Assembly: GCA_963730585.1 (NCBI GenBank)
Contig: CAVSSL010000011.1
Coordinates: 806,001 to 870,000, forward strand
Length of the DNA stretch: 64,000 bases
Source: Pedococcus_A sp963730585
GTDB lineage: Bacteria > Actinomycetota > Actinomycetes > Actinomycetales > Dermatophilaceae
Direction: 5' to 3'
Under the pieces are notes generated by a model. That model searched no databases and was not told the DNA's origin. It saw only the letters and a program-made list of their open reading frames with translations. This document shows positions 30,731 through 39,103 of the stretch, one piece after another. Position numbers and translations under genes: made by a program. How positions within the stretch are numbered: the stretch's first letter is position 1; every line of letters starts with the position of its first letter.

Positions 30731-31996
30731 CTACTTCAGCAGTGCGTTGACGGCCTTCTCCGCGTCGGCCAGGGCGGCGGCGACGCTCTTGCGACCCGCT
30801 GCGGCGGAGCTGAGCTCCTTGCTGACGGCGTCCTGCATCTCCTGCTGGCGCTCGATGACCGGCGGCAGGACCGTGGCGTCGAGCGAGTCGAAGACCGCCT
30901 GGCGGTTGGCCGGCTTCCCCGCGTCGAGGTAGGAGGCGAGCTTGGTCTCGTCGGCGACGGGCGGCAGCTCCCAGCTGGTCTCGAGGCGCTTGCTCACCAT
31001 CTCGTCCGAGGAGGTCAGGAAGGTGACCCACTTCTGCGCGGCAGCCTGGTTCTTGCTCTGCGCGGAGACGACGGCACCGTTGGTGAACATGGCCGAGGCC
31101 TTCGTCGTGTTGCCGGGCTCGACCGCGACGTCCCAGCCGAACTTCGCGTCAGCCATGCCGGAGAACATCCAGATCCCGGTGTGCCACATGGCGAGCTTGC
31201 CGCTCTTGAACAGCTTGCTGTCGAAGTCGGGCGTGCCGGCGCCGTCGGCCTCCGTCGGCATGGTCTTGCCCGCCTTCGAGACGAGGAACTCGGCGGCGGC
31301 CCGGCCGGCGTCGGAGTTGAAGGTGGCAGACTTCTTGTCGGCGCTGAGGAACTCGCCGCCGGACTGGCCGAGGGCCTTGTAGAACTCGAAGAACGAGATC
31401 GGCTGGTAGTCGCCCCAGACCTTCTTGGACTTGTTCGTCAGCTTGGCCGCGGCGGCCTGCTCGTCCTTCCAGGTCCAGCTGGCGTTGGGCTCGGCCACAC
31501 CGGCGGCCTTGAAGAGGTCCTTGTTGTAGAAGAGGACCACGTTGGAGAAGGACTCCGGCAGCCCGTACTGCTTGCCGTCCGCGGAGAACGCCTCCAGCAG
31601 GGACGGCTTGTACTTCGAGCCGTCGACGTCCTTGAGCTCGGCGAGCGAGCCGTTGGACGCGTAGGTCACGAAGTTCTCGTAGTTGAGCTCGAAGGCGTCA
31701 CCCGCGGTGCCGCCGGCGACCGCCGTCTGGAGCTTGGTGAAGTAGTCGTCGTAGGGGGTCGTCTCGATCTGGACGGTGACGTCGGGGTTCGCCTTCTCGA
31801 AGGCAGTCTTGATGGCGTCGAGGTCCTTCTCGTGGCCGCCGTTGGCGGAGAAGTTCATGTAGCGGATGGTGGTCTTGCCACCCGACGACGCGGCGTCGGC
31901 GGACTGGGTCGCCGACCCCTGGGCGCAGGCGCCGAGCGCGAGCGCCAGACCGGCGGCGATGACAGGCGCCACGCTGCGCCTGGCGGTGATCCTCAT
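30731..31996 (-). CDS. sugar ABC transporter substrate-binding lipoprotein (family 1)
   Basis: 421 residues. The signal peptide MRITARRSVAPVIAAGLALA ends in the lipobox ALGAC, so the protein is a lipoprotein anchored outside the membrane. The mature domain follows the family-1 pattern (TIRYMNFSANGGHEKDLDAI, NPDVTVQIETTPYDDYFTKL, FSNVVLFYNKDLFKAAG, LAMWHTGIWMFSG). It delivers a sugar, probably an oligosaccharide of glucose or xylose, to the two permeases encoded upstream. No ATPase gene is present; such systems share a general MsmK-type ATPase. Confidence 0.93.
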   Translation of the reverse strand: MRITARRSVAPVIAAGLALALGACAQGSATQSADAASSGGKTTIRYMNFSANGGHEKDLDAIKTAFEKANPDVTVQIETTPYDDYFTKLQTAVAGGTAGDAFELNYENFVTYASNGSLAELKDVDGSKYKPSLLEAFSADGKQYGLPESFSNVVLFYNKDLFKAAGVAEPNASWTWKDEQAAAAKLTNKSKKVWGDYQPISFFEFYKALGQSGGEFLSADKKSATFNSDAGRAAAEFLVSKAGKTMPTEADGAGTPDFDSKLFKSGKLAMWHTGIWMFSGMADAKFGWDVAVEPGNTTKASAMFTNGAVVSAQSKNQAAAQKWVTFLTSSDEMVSKRLETSWELPPVADETKLASYLDAGKPANRQAVFDSLDATVLPPVIERQQEMQDAVSKELSSAAAGRKSVAAALADAEKAVNALLK

Positions 31997-32114
31997 GGTG
32001 TTCCTTTCGGGCCTGCCGCGTTCCGGGTGGCGCGCGGTCGGGACTGCTGTGTCGTGCTCGAGGGTGTGCTGACTCGTGGTGTGTGACGGGCTGGAGGCGG
32101 GGCGCCTGCGCCGG

Positions 32115-33023
32115 CTACTTGATGCCGGTGTGGGCGACGCCGGCGATGATGTGCCGCTGGGCGAGGAGGTAGACGACGGCGATCGGCAGGATCGAGAAGA
32201 CCGAGCCCGCCATGACGACGTCCCACTCGGTGGTGAACTGGCCCTGCAGCGTCGCGAGCCCCAGCGGCAGGGTCATGAACTCCGGCGAGCGGATGACGAC
32301 CAGCGGCCACAGGAAGCTGTTCCAGCTGCCCATGAAAGCGAACACGGCGACGGTGGCCAGGGCCGGGCGGATCAGCGGAAGGATGATCCTCACGAAGATC
32401 CGCAGGTGGCCGGCGCCGTCGAGGGTGGCGGCCTCGTCGAGCTCCCTCGGCACCGACTCGACGGCCTGCCGCAGGAGGAACACCCCGAACGCCGAGGCGA
32501 TCGACGGGGCGAGCAGGGCCATGTAGGTGTCCTGCAGGTTGAGCGTCTTCATCTCGATGAACAGCGGCACGACCAGCACCTGCATGGGCACCATCAGGGT
32601 GGCGAGGTAGAGCGCGAACACGACGTTCTTGCCCCTGAACGGCAGCCGGGCGAACCCGTAGGCCGCCATGGACCCGGTGATGAGCTGCAGGAGGGTGGAG
32701 GCGATCGCCACCCAGAGCGAGTTCACCACGATCCGCCACATGGGGAGCGTGTCGAGCAGCGTCCGGTATGCCGCGAGGGTCGGGTTCTCGACCACGAGCG
32801 TCGGTCCCCCCGCGAGGCTTCCCTCCGGGGTGATGGAGGTGATGACCGTCCACAGGAACGGGAAGAGCATGACGACCGCACCAGCGAGCACCGCGGCATA
32901 CCGCAGCACGTCCAGGGGGCGGACCCGGCGCCGGCGCGTCCCCACCGTCGCGGTGTCGGAAACCGGTGCGGCGGCCAGAGACTCGAGAACGGCTGGGGCG
33001 GCGGGAGTGACGATCTCAGGCAT
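32115..33023 (-). CDS. sugar ABC transporter permease (MalG-type)
   Basis: 302 residues, six membrane helices, with an extended N-terminus. The EAA loop, which contacts the ATPase, is VPRELDEAATLDGAGHLRIFVRIILPLIRPALATV. Helices include AAVLAGAVVMLFPFLWTVIT and ATVAVFAFMGSWNSFLWPL. The start at 33023 overlaps the end of the MalF-type gene by 8 bp, so the two are coupled. It partners the lipoprotein downstream. Confidence 0.93.
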   Translation of the reverse strand: MPEIVTPAAPAVLESLAAAPVSDTATVGTRRRRVRPLDVLRYAAVLAGAVVMLFPFLWTVITSITPEGSLAGGPTLVVENPTLAAYRTLLDTLPMWRIVVNSLWVAIASTLLQLITGSMAAYGFARLPFRGKNVVFALYLATLMVPMQVLVVPLFIEMKTLNLQDTYMALLAPSIASAFGVFLLRQAVESVPRELDEAATLDGAGHLRIFVRIILPLIRPALATVAVFAFMGSWNSFLWPLVVIRSPEFMTLPLGLATLQGQFTTEWDVVMAGSVFSILPIAVVYLLAQRHIIAGVAHTGIK

Positions 33024-33897
33024 AGTGCACCCACCGGCGCTGGCCGCGGATCTGCACCGCGGTGATGAGCAGGATGACGGCGAAGAGGATCCACGACAGC
33101 GCGCTCGCCTCGCCGGCCCGGCCGTAGCGGAAGGTGAGGTCGTAGATCTGGCCGACGACCACCTGGCTCGAGCCCGAGGGGCCGCCGCCCGTCATGACGT
33201 AGACCTGGTCGAAGACCTGGAAGCCGTTGATGAGCGAGATGACGATGACGAAGAACGTCGACGGCGACAGCAGTGGGAGGGTGATCCGCCAGAACCGCTG
33301 CCAGCCGTTGGCGCCGTCAGCCCAGGCGGCCTCGAGGACGTCCTGGGGAATCGCCTGCAGCCCGGCGAGCATGATGACCATGACGAAGCCGAGGTCCTTC
33401 CACGCCGACGAGAGGATGACCGCCGGGAGCGCCCAGCTCGGGTCGGTCCACCAGCCCGGCTGGGGCAGGCCGACGGCTCCGAGGAGCGTGTTGACCAGGC
33501 CGTTGGTGGGGTTGAGCAGCCACTTCCAGACCAGGGCCACCACGACCCAGCTCGTGACCACGGGGAGGAAGTACGCCGCACGGAAGAACGAGCGACCTGC
33601 CAGCTTCTTGTTGAGCACGAGTGCCAGGCCGAGTCCTCCCGCGAAGACGAGCGGGAGGTATCCAGCGCAGTAGACGAGCGTGTGCAGGAAGACCGTGCGG
33701 GTGCCCGGGTCGGTCAGCAGCGTCCGGTAGTTGTCGAGCCCGACCCACGTCATCGGCGAGATGAGGTTCCACTGGTGCAGGCTGACCCACACCGAGGAGA
33801 TCATCGGCACCGCGGTGAACAGCACGAGCGGGATGGCGCTGGGGGCCAGGAAGAACAGCACCCAACCGGCTTTGCGGACCCCGCCTGAGCGCCTCAC
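33016..33897 (-). CDS. sugar ABC transporter permease (MalF-type)
   Basis: 293 residues from the GTG at 33897, which overlaps the stop of the ROK gene (GTGA); the longer frame to 34014 overlaps the regulator and is not used. Six membrane segments follow, for example GWVLFFLAPSAIPLVLFTAVP and RAAYFLPVVTSWVVVALVWKW. The EAA loop is IPQDVLEAAWADGANGWQRFWRITLPLL. It works with the MalG-type protein and the lipoprotein as a sugar importer. Confidence 0.93.
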   Translation of the reverse strand: MRRSGGVRKAGWVLFFLAPSAIPLVLFTAVPMISSVWVSLHQWNLISPMTWVGLDNYRTLLTDPGTRTVFLHTLVYCAGYLPLVFAGGLGLALVLNKKLAGRSFFRAAYFLPVVTSWVVVALVWKWLLNPTNGLVNTLLGAVGLPQPGWWTDPSWALPAVILSSAWKDLGFVMVIMLAGLQAIPQDVLEAAWADGANGWQRFWRITLPLLSPSTFFVIVISLINGFQVFDQVYVMTGGGPSGSSQVVVGQIYDLTFRYGRAGEASALSWILFAVILLITAVQIRGQRRWVHYA

Positions 33898-35108
33898 TGT
33901 GCCACCCGCCCCGGCAGTGCCTGCAGACGAGCCCTGACGAGGCCGCCCTGGTTGCCGGCGGCCCGGCTGTCGAAGGACGATGCCATGACGAGGGAAGCAG
34001 CCCCTTGCGCCCACCGCTCGTCCGTCCAGTCCTCGAGGATCAGGGGGATGTCACGGCGGTCCGGCATGAGGTGGGGCCGGAAGGTCTCGTCGAACCCGGG
34101 ACGCCAGTGGTGCCAGGCGACGGTGCCCTCCCCCAGCAGGATGATCGCCTGGGGGTCAAGGGTGTTCGCGACACCGGACAGGCCGCGGCCAAGGATCGAG
34201 CCGGCCCAGCGGTACAGCCCCCGGGCGGCCTCGTCCCCCCGTTCAGCAGCCCGGAACAAGGTCGCGACCGTGCCGCGAGGGCCGACGATCCCCCGCGTCC
34301 GCGCCTCGCGGACCAGCCCTTCGTCACCGATGTGCGCCTCGAGGCAGCCCTCCGCACCGCAGTGGCAACGGGGCCCATCGAGGCTGACCGGGATGTGCCC
34401 GATCTCCCCCGCTCCCCCATGGGCACCGCGGAAGATCGACCCGTTGAGCACGATGGCACAGCCCACGCCGACGCCGATCGTCACCACGACGTAGGTGTCG
34501 TAGTGCCGGCCGGCACCGTAGAGGAGCTGGGCCGCCGCACAGGCATGCACGTCGTTGTCGACAAGGACCGGAACACCGAGCGCGTCACGCAGGGTCGCCC
34601 CCAAGGGGGCCCTGTCCCACCCGAGCACCGCGGCGATGACCTCGCCGTTGTCCTGGCTGTCGACGGAGCCGGGAACTCCGACGCCGACTCCGAGGAGCTG
34701 GCCCTCGTGATCCGCCACGGCCGCCGACAGCAGACCCGTGAGCACGCCGAGGGCATTCGGCGCCTCGGCGTCGAACGCGTGTGTGCTCGACCGGCGCACG
34801 TTCCCGTCCAGGCCAGTGCTGACGAGGGTGACGTGATCGGGTGCGACCTTCACACCGATGGCTCCAGCGCTGCTGTCGGCCAGTCCCAGCAGCACGGCAG
34901 GGCGCCCGCCCTCGGACGGGACCGACTCGAGCTCAGCAATCGTGCCCTGCGCCAACAGCTGCTTGGTGGTCTGGGTGACCGTCGCCGGGCTCAGCCCGAG
35001 CTGGCGCGCCATCACCGCTCGCGAGGTCGGTCCCTGGGTGCCGAGGAGACCGAGCACCCTGGCCATCACCAGATCCCCACGCGTGCTGCCGACGGTTCCC
35101 TGAGCCAC
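33894..35108 (-). CDS. ROK-family transcriptional regulator of the sugar operon
   Basis: 404 residues, GTG start at 35108 (GGGAG upstream). The N-terminal winged helix is VLGLLGTQGPTSRAVMARQLGLSPATVTQTTKQLL. The kinase-like ROK domain has VGVGVPGSV, the sugar site VDNDVHACAAAQL, TIGVGVGCAIVLNGSIFRG and the zinc loop GHIPVSLDGPRCHCGAEGCLEAH. It is the first gene of the operon and overlaps the MalF-type gene. The AT-rich palindromes at 35117-35150 are its likely operator, so it should repress its own operon until the sugar binds. Confidence 0.93.
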   Translation of the reverse strand: MAQGTVGSTRGDLVMARVLGLLGTQGPTSRAVMARQLGLSPATVTQTTKQLLAQGTIAELESVPSEGGRPAVLLGLADSSAGAIGVKVAPDHVTLVSTGLDGNVRRSSTHAFDAEAPNALGVLTGLLSAAVADHEGQLLGVGVGVPGSVDSQDNGEVIAAVLGWDRAPLGATLRDALGVPVLVDNDVHACAAAQLLYGAGRHYDTYVVVTIGVGVGCAIVLNGSIFRGAHGGAGEIGHIPVSLDGPRCHCGAEGCLEAHIGDEGLVREARTRGIVGPRGTVATLFRAAERGDEAARGLYRWAGSILGRGLSGVANTLDPQAIILLGEGTVAWHHWRPGFDETFRPHLMPDRRDIPLILEDWTDERWAQGAASLVMASSFDSRAAGNQGGLVRARLQALPGRVAQ

Positions 35109-35116
35109 GTTGCTCC

Positions 35117-35150
35117 CTTAGTTCACGACTAAATTTAGGAGGAAACTAAG
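35117..35150. promoter_or_regulatory. ROK operator/promoter of the sugar operon
   Basis: CTTAGTT (35117-35123) and AACTAAG (35144-35150) form an outer inverted repeat. TTAGT-5-ACTAA (35118-35132) and the perfect palindrome CTAAATTTAG (35129-35138) lie inside it. This AT-rich block in GC-rich DNA sits directly upstream of the ROK start. Paired TTAGTT/AACTAA half-sites are typical for ROK repressors. Confidence 0.75.
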
Positions 35151-35253
35151 GCATCCCCTTCAACCCGTCAAGCACTTGCGGCGATGTCGTGTTCCGCCAT
35201 CTGCCGCTGCGCGCCCGAGGGGTCGGCCGGCGCGTTGTGCGAAACTCGAGGAG

Positions 35254-36207
35254 ATGCAGACACGCTCGGGTGACTTCGAGTTGACGATGGACGAGCTGCG
35301 GGCGATTGCCGGGTATGCCGTGGCGTGCGCCCAGCCTGCACTCGTCGTCTTCCAGAAGGCCCGCCCCGATGACCCTCGCCCGGCGGCGGCTCTCCGAGCC
35401 GCGCGAGTCTTCGCCGAGGGCGCGCCCCGTTCGCGCCTCCAACGGACTGCCGCGGCCGACGCCCACCGTGCAGCCAGGGACGCCACGACCAAAGCCGCCG
35501 GGCACGCAGCGAGCGCTGCAGGAGATGCCGCCGCGGCGGCATACCTCCATCCCCTGGCGAAGGCGACGCAGGTGCGCCACATCCTGGGGTCGGCCGCCCA
35601 TGCCGCCCGGGCGGCCGAGCTCGCACGGGGCGATGACCCGGTGGTCGCGGAGTACGTGATCACCGCCGCCGCCCAGCGAGCCACGCCGGTCGTCCTTGAC
35701 GTGCTGACCCGCTATCCACGGGCACCGAAGGGGCGCACCCGGGTCGCGGTCCTCATGGAACGGCTCGACAGCCTGCTGCGGGATCCACCTCCGACGCCGC
35801 GCGTGGTCGACGACCCGGGGCCGTTCTTTCACGGCACCAAGGCCGACCTGCGTCCGGGTGACCTGCTCACCCCGGGCTGGCGCTCGAACTACGGTTCAGG
35901 GCGTCAGGCCAAACACATCTACCTGACGGCCACGCGCGAGGGCGCGCCACTGGCTGCCGAGCTTGCTCACGGCGAGGGGCCCGGACGGGTCTTCCGGGTC
36001 GAGCCGCTCGGCACGATCGAAGACGACCCGAACGTCACCGACAAGCGCTTCCCCGGGAACCCGACCCGGTCCTACCGAACGACCGAGCCACTGCGGGTCG
36101 TCGAGGAGATCACGGGTTGGAAGCGTCCTCCGCCCGAGATGATCCAGCACATGCGCGAGCGCATGGCCGAGCTGGCTGAGCTCGGGATCGAAGCGATGGA
36201 CGACTGA
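35254..36207 (+). CDS. arr: rifamycin ADP-ribosyltransferase Arr with an N-terminal Imm-5-like helical domain
   Basis: 317 residues. The C-terminal 130 or so are Arr: GPFFHGTKADLRPGDLLTPG (His), KHIYLTATREGAPLAAELAHG (Tyr), FRVEPLGTIEDDPNVTDKRF (Asp) and PGNPTRSYRTTEPLRVVEEI. These are the NAD and rifamycin residues of the family, which inactivates rifamycins by ADP-ribosylating the C23 hydroxyl. Stand-alone Arr is about 140 residues. The extra 180 N-terminal residues (FELTMDELRAIAGYAVACAQ, then Ala-rich helices, AYLHPLAKATQVRHILGSAA) resemble the Imm-5-like helical domain sometimes mislabelled exonuclease SbcC. ATG 35254 follows GAGGAG. It diverges from the ROK gene. Confidence 0.9.
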   Translation: MQTRSGDFELTMDELRAIAGYAVACAQPALVVFQKARPDDPRPAAALRAARVFAEGAPRSRLQRTAAADAHRAARDATTKAAGHAASAAGDAAAAAYLHPLAKATQVRHILGSAAHAARAAELARGDDPVVAEYVITAAAQRATPVVLDVLTRYPRAPKGRTRVAVLMERLDSLLRDPPPTPRVVDDPGPFFHGTKADLRPGDLLTPGWRSNYGSGRQAKHIYLTATREGAPLAAELAHGEGPGRVFRVEPLGTIEDDPNVTDKRFPGNPTRSYRTTEPLRVVEEITGWKRPPPEMIQHMRERMAELAELGIEAMDD

Positions 36208-36398
36208 CGGCGACGGGTCCACCACGCGTCAACCCGCGGCGACTGCCGCCTGCTGGACGCCTCCTCGAACCGGGTGGGCTCGCCGCAGTGGTGAATCGCT
36301 CGTTCGGGTCATGTCTTCGGCGGGGGCGGCGCGGGACATTGATGGGGTACAGCACGTCCGCGAGACCCCGGACGCGCACCCGACGGGAGGTCACCCAG

Positions 36399-36662
36399 AT
36401 GCCCAGAATCGTCATCACCCACGCCGTCCAGGACGTCGACCGGTGGCTCCGGGGCAAGGCCGAACGTGCCGCGGCCCTCCCGGGTACGACGAACGTCACC
36501 GACCTCGTCGCTCTCGACGGGAGCAAGCAGGCCGGCGTGGCGTTCGAGTTCGACGACGTCGATGCCCTGACCGCGATGCTCTCCTCGATGCCCCCAGAGG
36601 TGGCCGCCCAGGCCGAGTCGCACGGAGTCATCATGCCGATGACGGTCTACGTCGAGGCCTAG
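36399..36662 (+). CDS. small conserved protein, unknown function
   Basis: 87 residues from ATG 36399, with GGGAGG nine bases upstream. The sequence MPRIVITHAVQDVDRWLRGK and GTTNVTDLVALDGSKQAGVAFEFDDVDALTAMLSSMPPEV looks like a small alpha/beta barrel (dimeric ferredoxin-like) of the kind found in stress-related monooxygenase-like proteins. I cannot assign a family with confidence. It is 46 bp upstream of a SnoaL-like gene in the same direction. Confidence 0.65.
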   Translation: MPRIVITHAVQDVDRWLRGKAERAAALPGTTNVTDLVALDGSKQAGVAFEFDDVDALTAMLSSMPPEVAAQAESHGVIMPMTVYVEA

Positions 36663-36708
36663 GACTGAGGGGCGTGGACAACGCTCACCCTTACCGAGAG
36701 GACAATCC

Positions 36709-37131
36709 ATGGACCACTCCACGACGATGCGACGCGCCTACGAGCTCATCAGCGGAGGAGACATCGACGGGTTCGGCAGCCTGGTGGCCGCAGGCTTCGT
36801 CGAGCACGAGGAGACGCCGGGCCTGCCCCCGACGAAGGAGGGCGTCCTGGACCTGTTCCGCGGGTACCGGGCCACCTTCCCCGACATGCGGATGGACGTC
36901 GAGGAGGTCATCGCCAGCGGCGACAGGACCGTTGCAAGGGTGACGGTCTCGGGGACGCAGGACGGCGAGTTCATGGGTATGCCGCCGTCCGGCCGGCGGG
37001 TCGAGGTGCGGCTGATCGACATCATGCGGTTCGACGACGCCGGCCTGATCACCGAGCACTGGGGCGTCGTCGACATGCTGTCGATGCTCCAGCAGCTCGG
37101 CGCGATGCCCCAGGGTGCGCCGGCAACGTAG
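36709..37131 (+). CDS. SnoaL-like / ester cyclase-family protein
   Basis: 140 residues. The NTF2-like fold is evident: RRAYELISGGDIDGFGSLVAAGFVEHEETPG, GVLDLFRGYRATFPDMRMDVEEVIASGDRTVARVTVSGTQDGEF, MPPSGRRVEVRLIDIMRFDDAGLITEHWGVVDMLSMLQQLG. The pattern with E(H)WG.VD..S.L.QLG at the end is characteristic. Substrate unknown. The preceding small gene may be co-transcribed. A second and third member lie at 57.1 and 58.0 kb. Confidence 0.85.
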   Translation: MDHSTTMRRAYELISGGDIDGFGSLVAAGFVEHEETPGLPPTKEGVLDLFRGYRATFPDMRMDVEEVIASGDRTVARVTVSGTQDGEFMGMPPSGRRVEVRLIDIMRFDDAGLITEHWGVVDMLSMLQQLGAMPQGAPAT

Positions 37132-37199
37132 GTCTCCACGGTGAACTCGCTGGCGCGGCAGGACATTTTCCCTCGTGGCTGATTGCTAGATTCAGCGAG

Positions 37200-38204
37200 A
37201 TGGAGTCGCTGCAGGTCGCGGTGGACGAAGCAGCGGAGCGCACCGGGTTCTCCGGCGTGGTCCGCGTCGACCGCGCGGGCGAGACCGAGCTCTGCTCGGC
37301 CTACGGGTACGCCGACCGCGCCCACAGCATCCGCAACACGGTCGAGACCCAGTTCGCCACCGCGAGCGGGACGAAGGGCCTGACGGCGCTGACCGTCATG
37401 AGCCTGGTGGAGCGCGGCACCCTCACGCTCGGCACGACGGCGCGTTCCTTGCTCGGCGACGACCTGCCCCTGATCGCCGCCGACGTGACGGTCGAGCACC
37501 TGCTGGCGCACAGGTCGGGAATAGGCGACTACCTCGACGAAGACACCCTCAGCGACATCAGCGACTACGTGATGTCCGTGCCGGTACACGAGCTCGCGAC
37601 GACCGAGCAGTACCTGCCGGCGCTGGACGGGCACGGGACCGTGTTCCCCGCCGGCGAGCGGTTCGCGTACAACAACGGCGGCTACGTGCTGCTCGCACTG
37701 CTGGCCGAACGCGCGAGCGGAATGGACTTTCCCCAGCTGGTTCACACCCTGGTCTGTGAACCGGCGGGCATGGTCGACACCGCGTTCCTGCGCTCCGACG
37801 AGCTGCCGGGACGCGCGGCCCTGGGCTATCTCGGCGAGGACGGGCTGAGAACGAACGTGTTGCATCTCCCGGTGCGGGGCAACGGCGACGGCGGTGTCTA
37901 CTCGACCGCTGCCGACCTGAGCGCCTTCTGGGAGGCACTCTTCGCCGGACGGATCATTGCGCCGGCGCACGTCGCCGAGATGGTGCGACCGCACAGCGAC
38001 TGGCCCGAGGAGTCCAGGCGCTACGGCCTCGGGTTCCACCTCCACGCCACGGGCGACGGAGTCTTCCTCGAGGGGTACGACGCAGGCGTCTCGTTCACGA
38101 GCGCCCACCAACCCTCGGCATCCAACACCTACAGCGTCATCTCGAACTGGTCGGACGGTGCCTGGCCGATCCTCAAGCTGCTCAGGGACCGGCTCGGAAC
38201 CTGA
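37200..38204 (+). CDS. serine hydrolase of the beta-lactamase / penicillin-binding-protein-like family
   Basis: 334 residues without a signal peptide. The catalytic Ser-x-x-Lys is FATASGTKGLTALTVMSLVE. The Tyr-x-Asn motif is ERFAYNNGGYVLLALLAERA. The H(S)G third motif is replaced by a GVSF-type segment near the C-terminus. These proteins are esterases or aminopeptidase-like enzymes as often as beta-lactamases. Without a secretion signal I see no basis for antibiotic resistance. The start MESLQVAVDEAAERT is preceded by AGATTCAGCGAG, a weak site. Confidence 0.85.
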   Translation: MESLQVAVDEAAERTGFSGVVRVDRAGETELCSAYGYADRAHSIRNTVETQFATASGTKGLTALTVMSLVERGTLTLGTTARSLLGDDLPLIAADVTVEHLLAHRSGIGDYLDEDTLSDISDYVMSVPVHELATTEQYLPALDGHGTVFPAGERFAYNNGGYVLLALLAERASGMDFPQLVHTLVCEPAGMVDTAFLRSDELPGRAALGYLGEDGLRTNVLHLPVRGNGDGGVYSTAADLSAFWEALFAGRIIAPAHVAEMVRPHSDWPEESRRYGLGFHLHATGDGVFLEGYDAGVSFTSAHQPSASNTYSVISNWSDGAWPILKLLRDRLGT

Positions 38205-38215
38205 ACCAGGAGAAC

Positions 38216-38248
38216 GGCCCCCGACCGGCGACTCCGCTGGTCAGGCCC
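38216..38248. terminator. imperfect hairpin in the convergent gap
   Basis: GGCCcccGACC (38216-38226) can pair with GGTCaGGCC (38239-38247), with a small internal bulge and a 12-base loop whose GGCG-n-CCGCT resembles the loop of the tRNA terminator near 58.8 kb. It lies between the converging hydrolase and VOC genes. Confidence 0.4.
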
Positions 38249-38967
38249 TAGCCGCGCGACGGCAGCACACAGAACTCGTTTCCGGAGGGATCCGTGAAGA
38301 CCCGCCAGGGAAGGGCGCCCCAGTCGGGGTGGAGCTCGCGACCGCCGCGATGGGCGATTCCGCGTGCCACGGCGTCGCCGTCGTCACCGGGCTCGAGCCG
38401 GACATCTAGGTGCATGCGGTTCTTTCCCGACCCCTTGGGCTCCATCTCTGGACAGAGCTCGAGCAGAGGCCCGCGGCGCGACGAGTGCTGGAGGCCGAGC
38501 AGCCCGCTCCCCTCGACCGGCACCCAGCCGGTCAGCCACGACCAGAAGTCCCGTTCGCGGTCGGGGTCGGCCACGTCGAGGGGCAGCGCAGCGACCGGGC
38601 CCGCGTCGACGTACGCCGCCCGCTCCTCCATCACGCAGAACGGGTTCCCCTCTGGGTCGGCGAGCACCACCCACGGCACCTGCCCCTGGCCGATATCTGC
38701 GTGGCTGGCGCCCAACGCGAGCAGGCGCTCGACCACCTGCTGCTGCTCTTCGGCGCCCTGGAGGTCGAGGTGGAGTCGCTGCGGCTCAACGGGTGGCTCT
38801 GGCACCCGTTGGAAACACAGGTCGAGTACCGGGCCGTCCGGCACCACCAGCCGGGTCTCGAAGCCGTCGGTCTCGTCGGTCAGGGTCTCGGTGCCCAGTG
38901 CGGTCTCCCAGAACCGGCCGAGCGCCTGCGGGTCGATGGCGTCGAACACGATGTTCTCCAAGTACAC
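38248..38967 (-). CDS. two-domain VOC-family protein
   Basis: 239 residues with two tandem VOC modules. Module 1 is MYLENIVFDAIDPQALGRFW to WVVLADPEGNPFCVMEE. Module 2 is ALPLDVADPDRERDFWSWLTGWVPVEG to WRVFTDPSGNEFCVLPS. Each ends in the DPxGNxFC.L/M motif. A duplicated glyoxalase-like fold in one chain is common in actinomycetes and gives a pseudo-dimer. Substrate unknown. It faces the serine hydrolase tail to tail. Confidence 0.85.
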   Translation of the reverse strand: MYLENIVFDAIDPQALGRFWETALGTETLTDETDGFETRLVVPDGPVLDLCFQRVPEPPVEPQRLHLDLQGAEEQQQVVERLLALGASHADIGQGQVPWVVLADPEGNPFCVMEERAAYVDAGPVAALPLDVADPDRERDFWSWLTGWVPVEGSGLLGLQHSSRRGPLLELCPEMEPKGSGKNRMHLDVRLEPGDDGDAVARGIAHRGGRELHPDWGALPWRVFTDPSGNEFCVLPSRG

Positions 38968-39103
38968 GAGGCCAGCGTAGGCGGCGGCAATCGGACACCT
39001 TCATCAACGCGACGCATGAGTGTGTCGAATAGGCGTGAGGCTCATTCCGAGACCCGCCTCCGTGAAGCGCGTCTCGGGGGCAGGTCGCGCGCCGGAGTAT
39101 CGA

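Noticed and set aside
35160..35195. degenerate RAE-like core (CTTGCGGC) between ROK and arr
   Set aside because: Only about 8 bp match and the GGGG/CCCC flanks are absent, so I cannot claim a RAE here.
37200..38204. beta-lactamase as an antibiotic resistance gene
   Set aside because: No signal peptide, and the third catalytic motif is atypical. The family contains many esterases.
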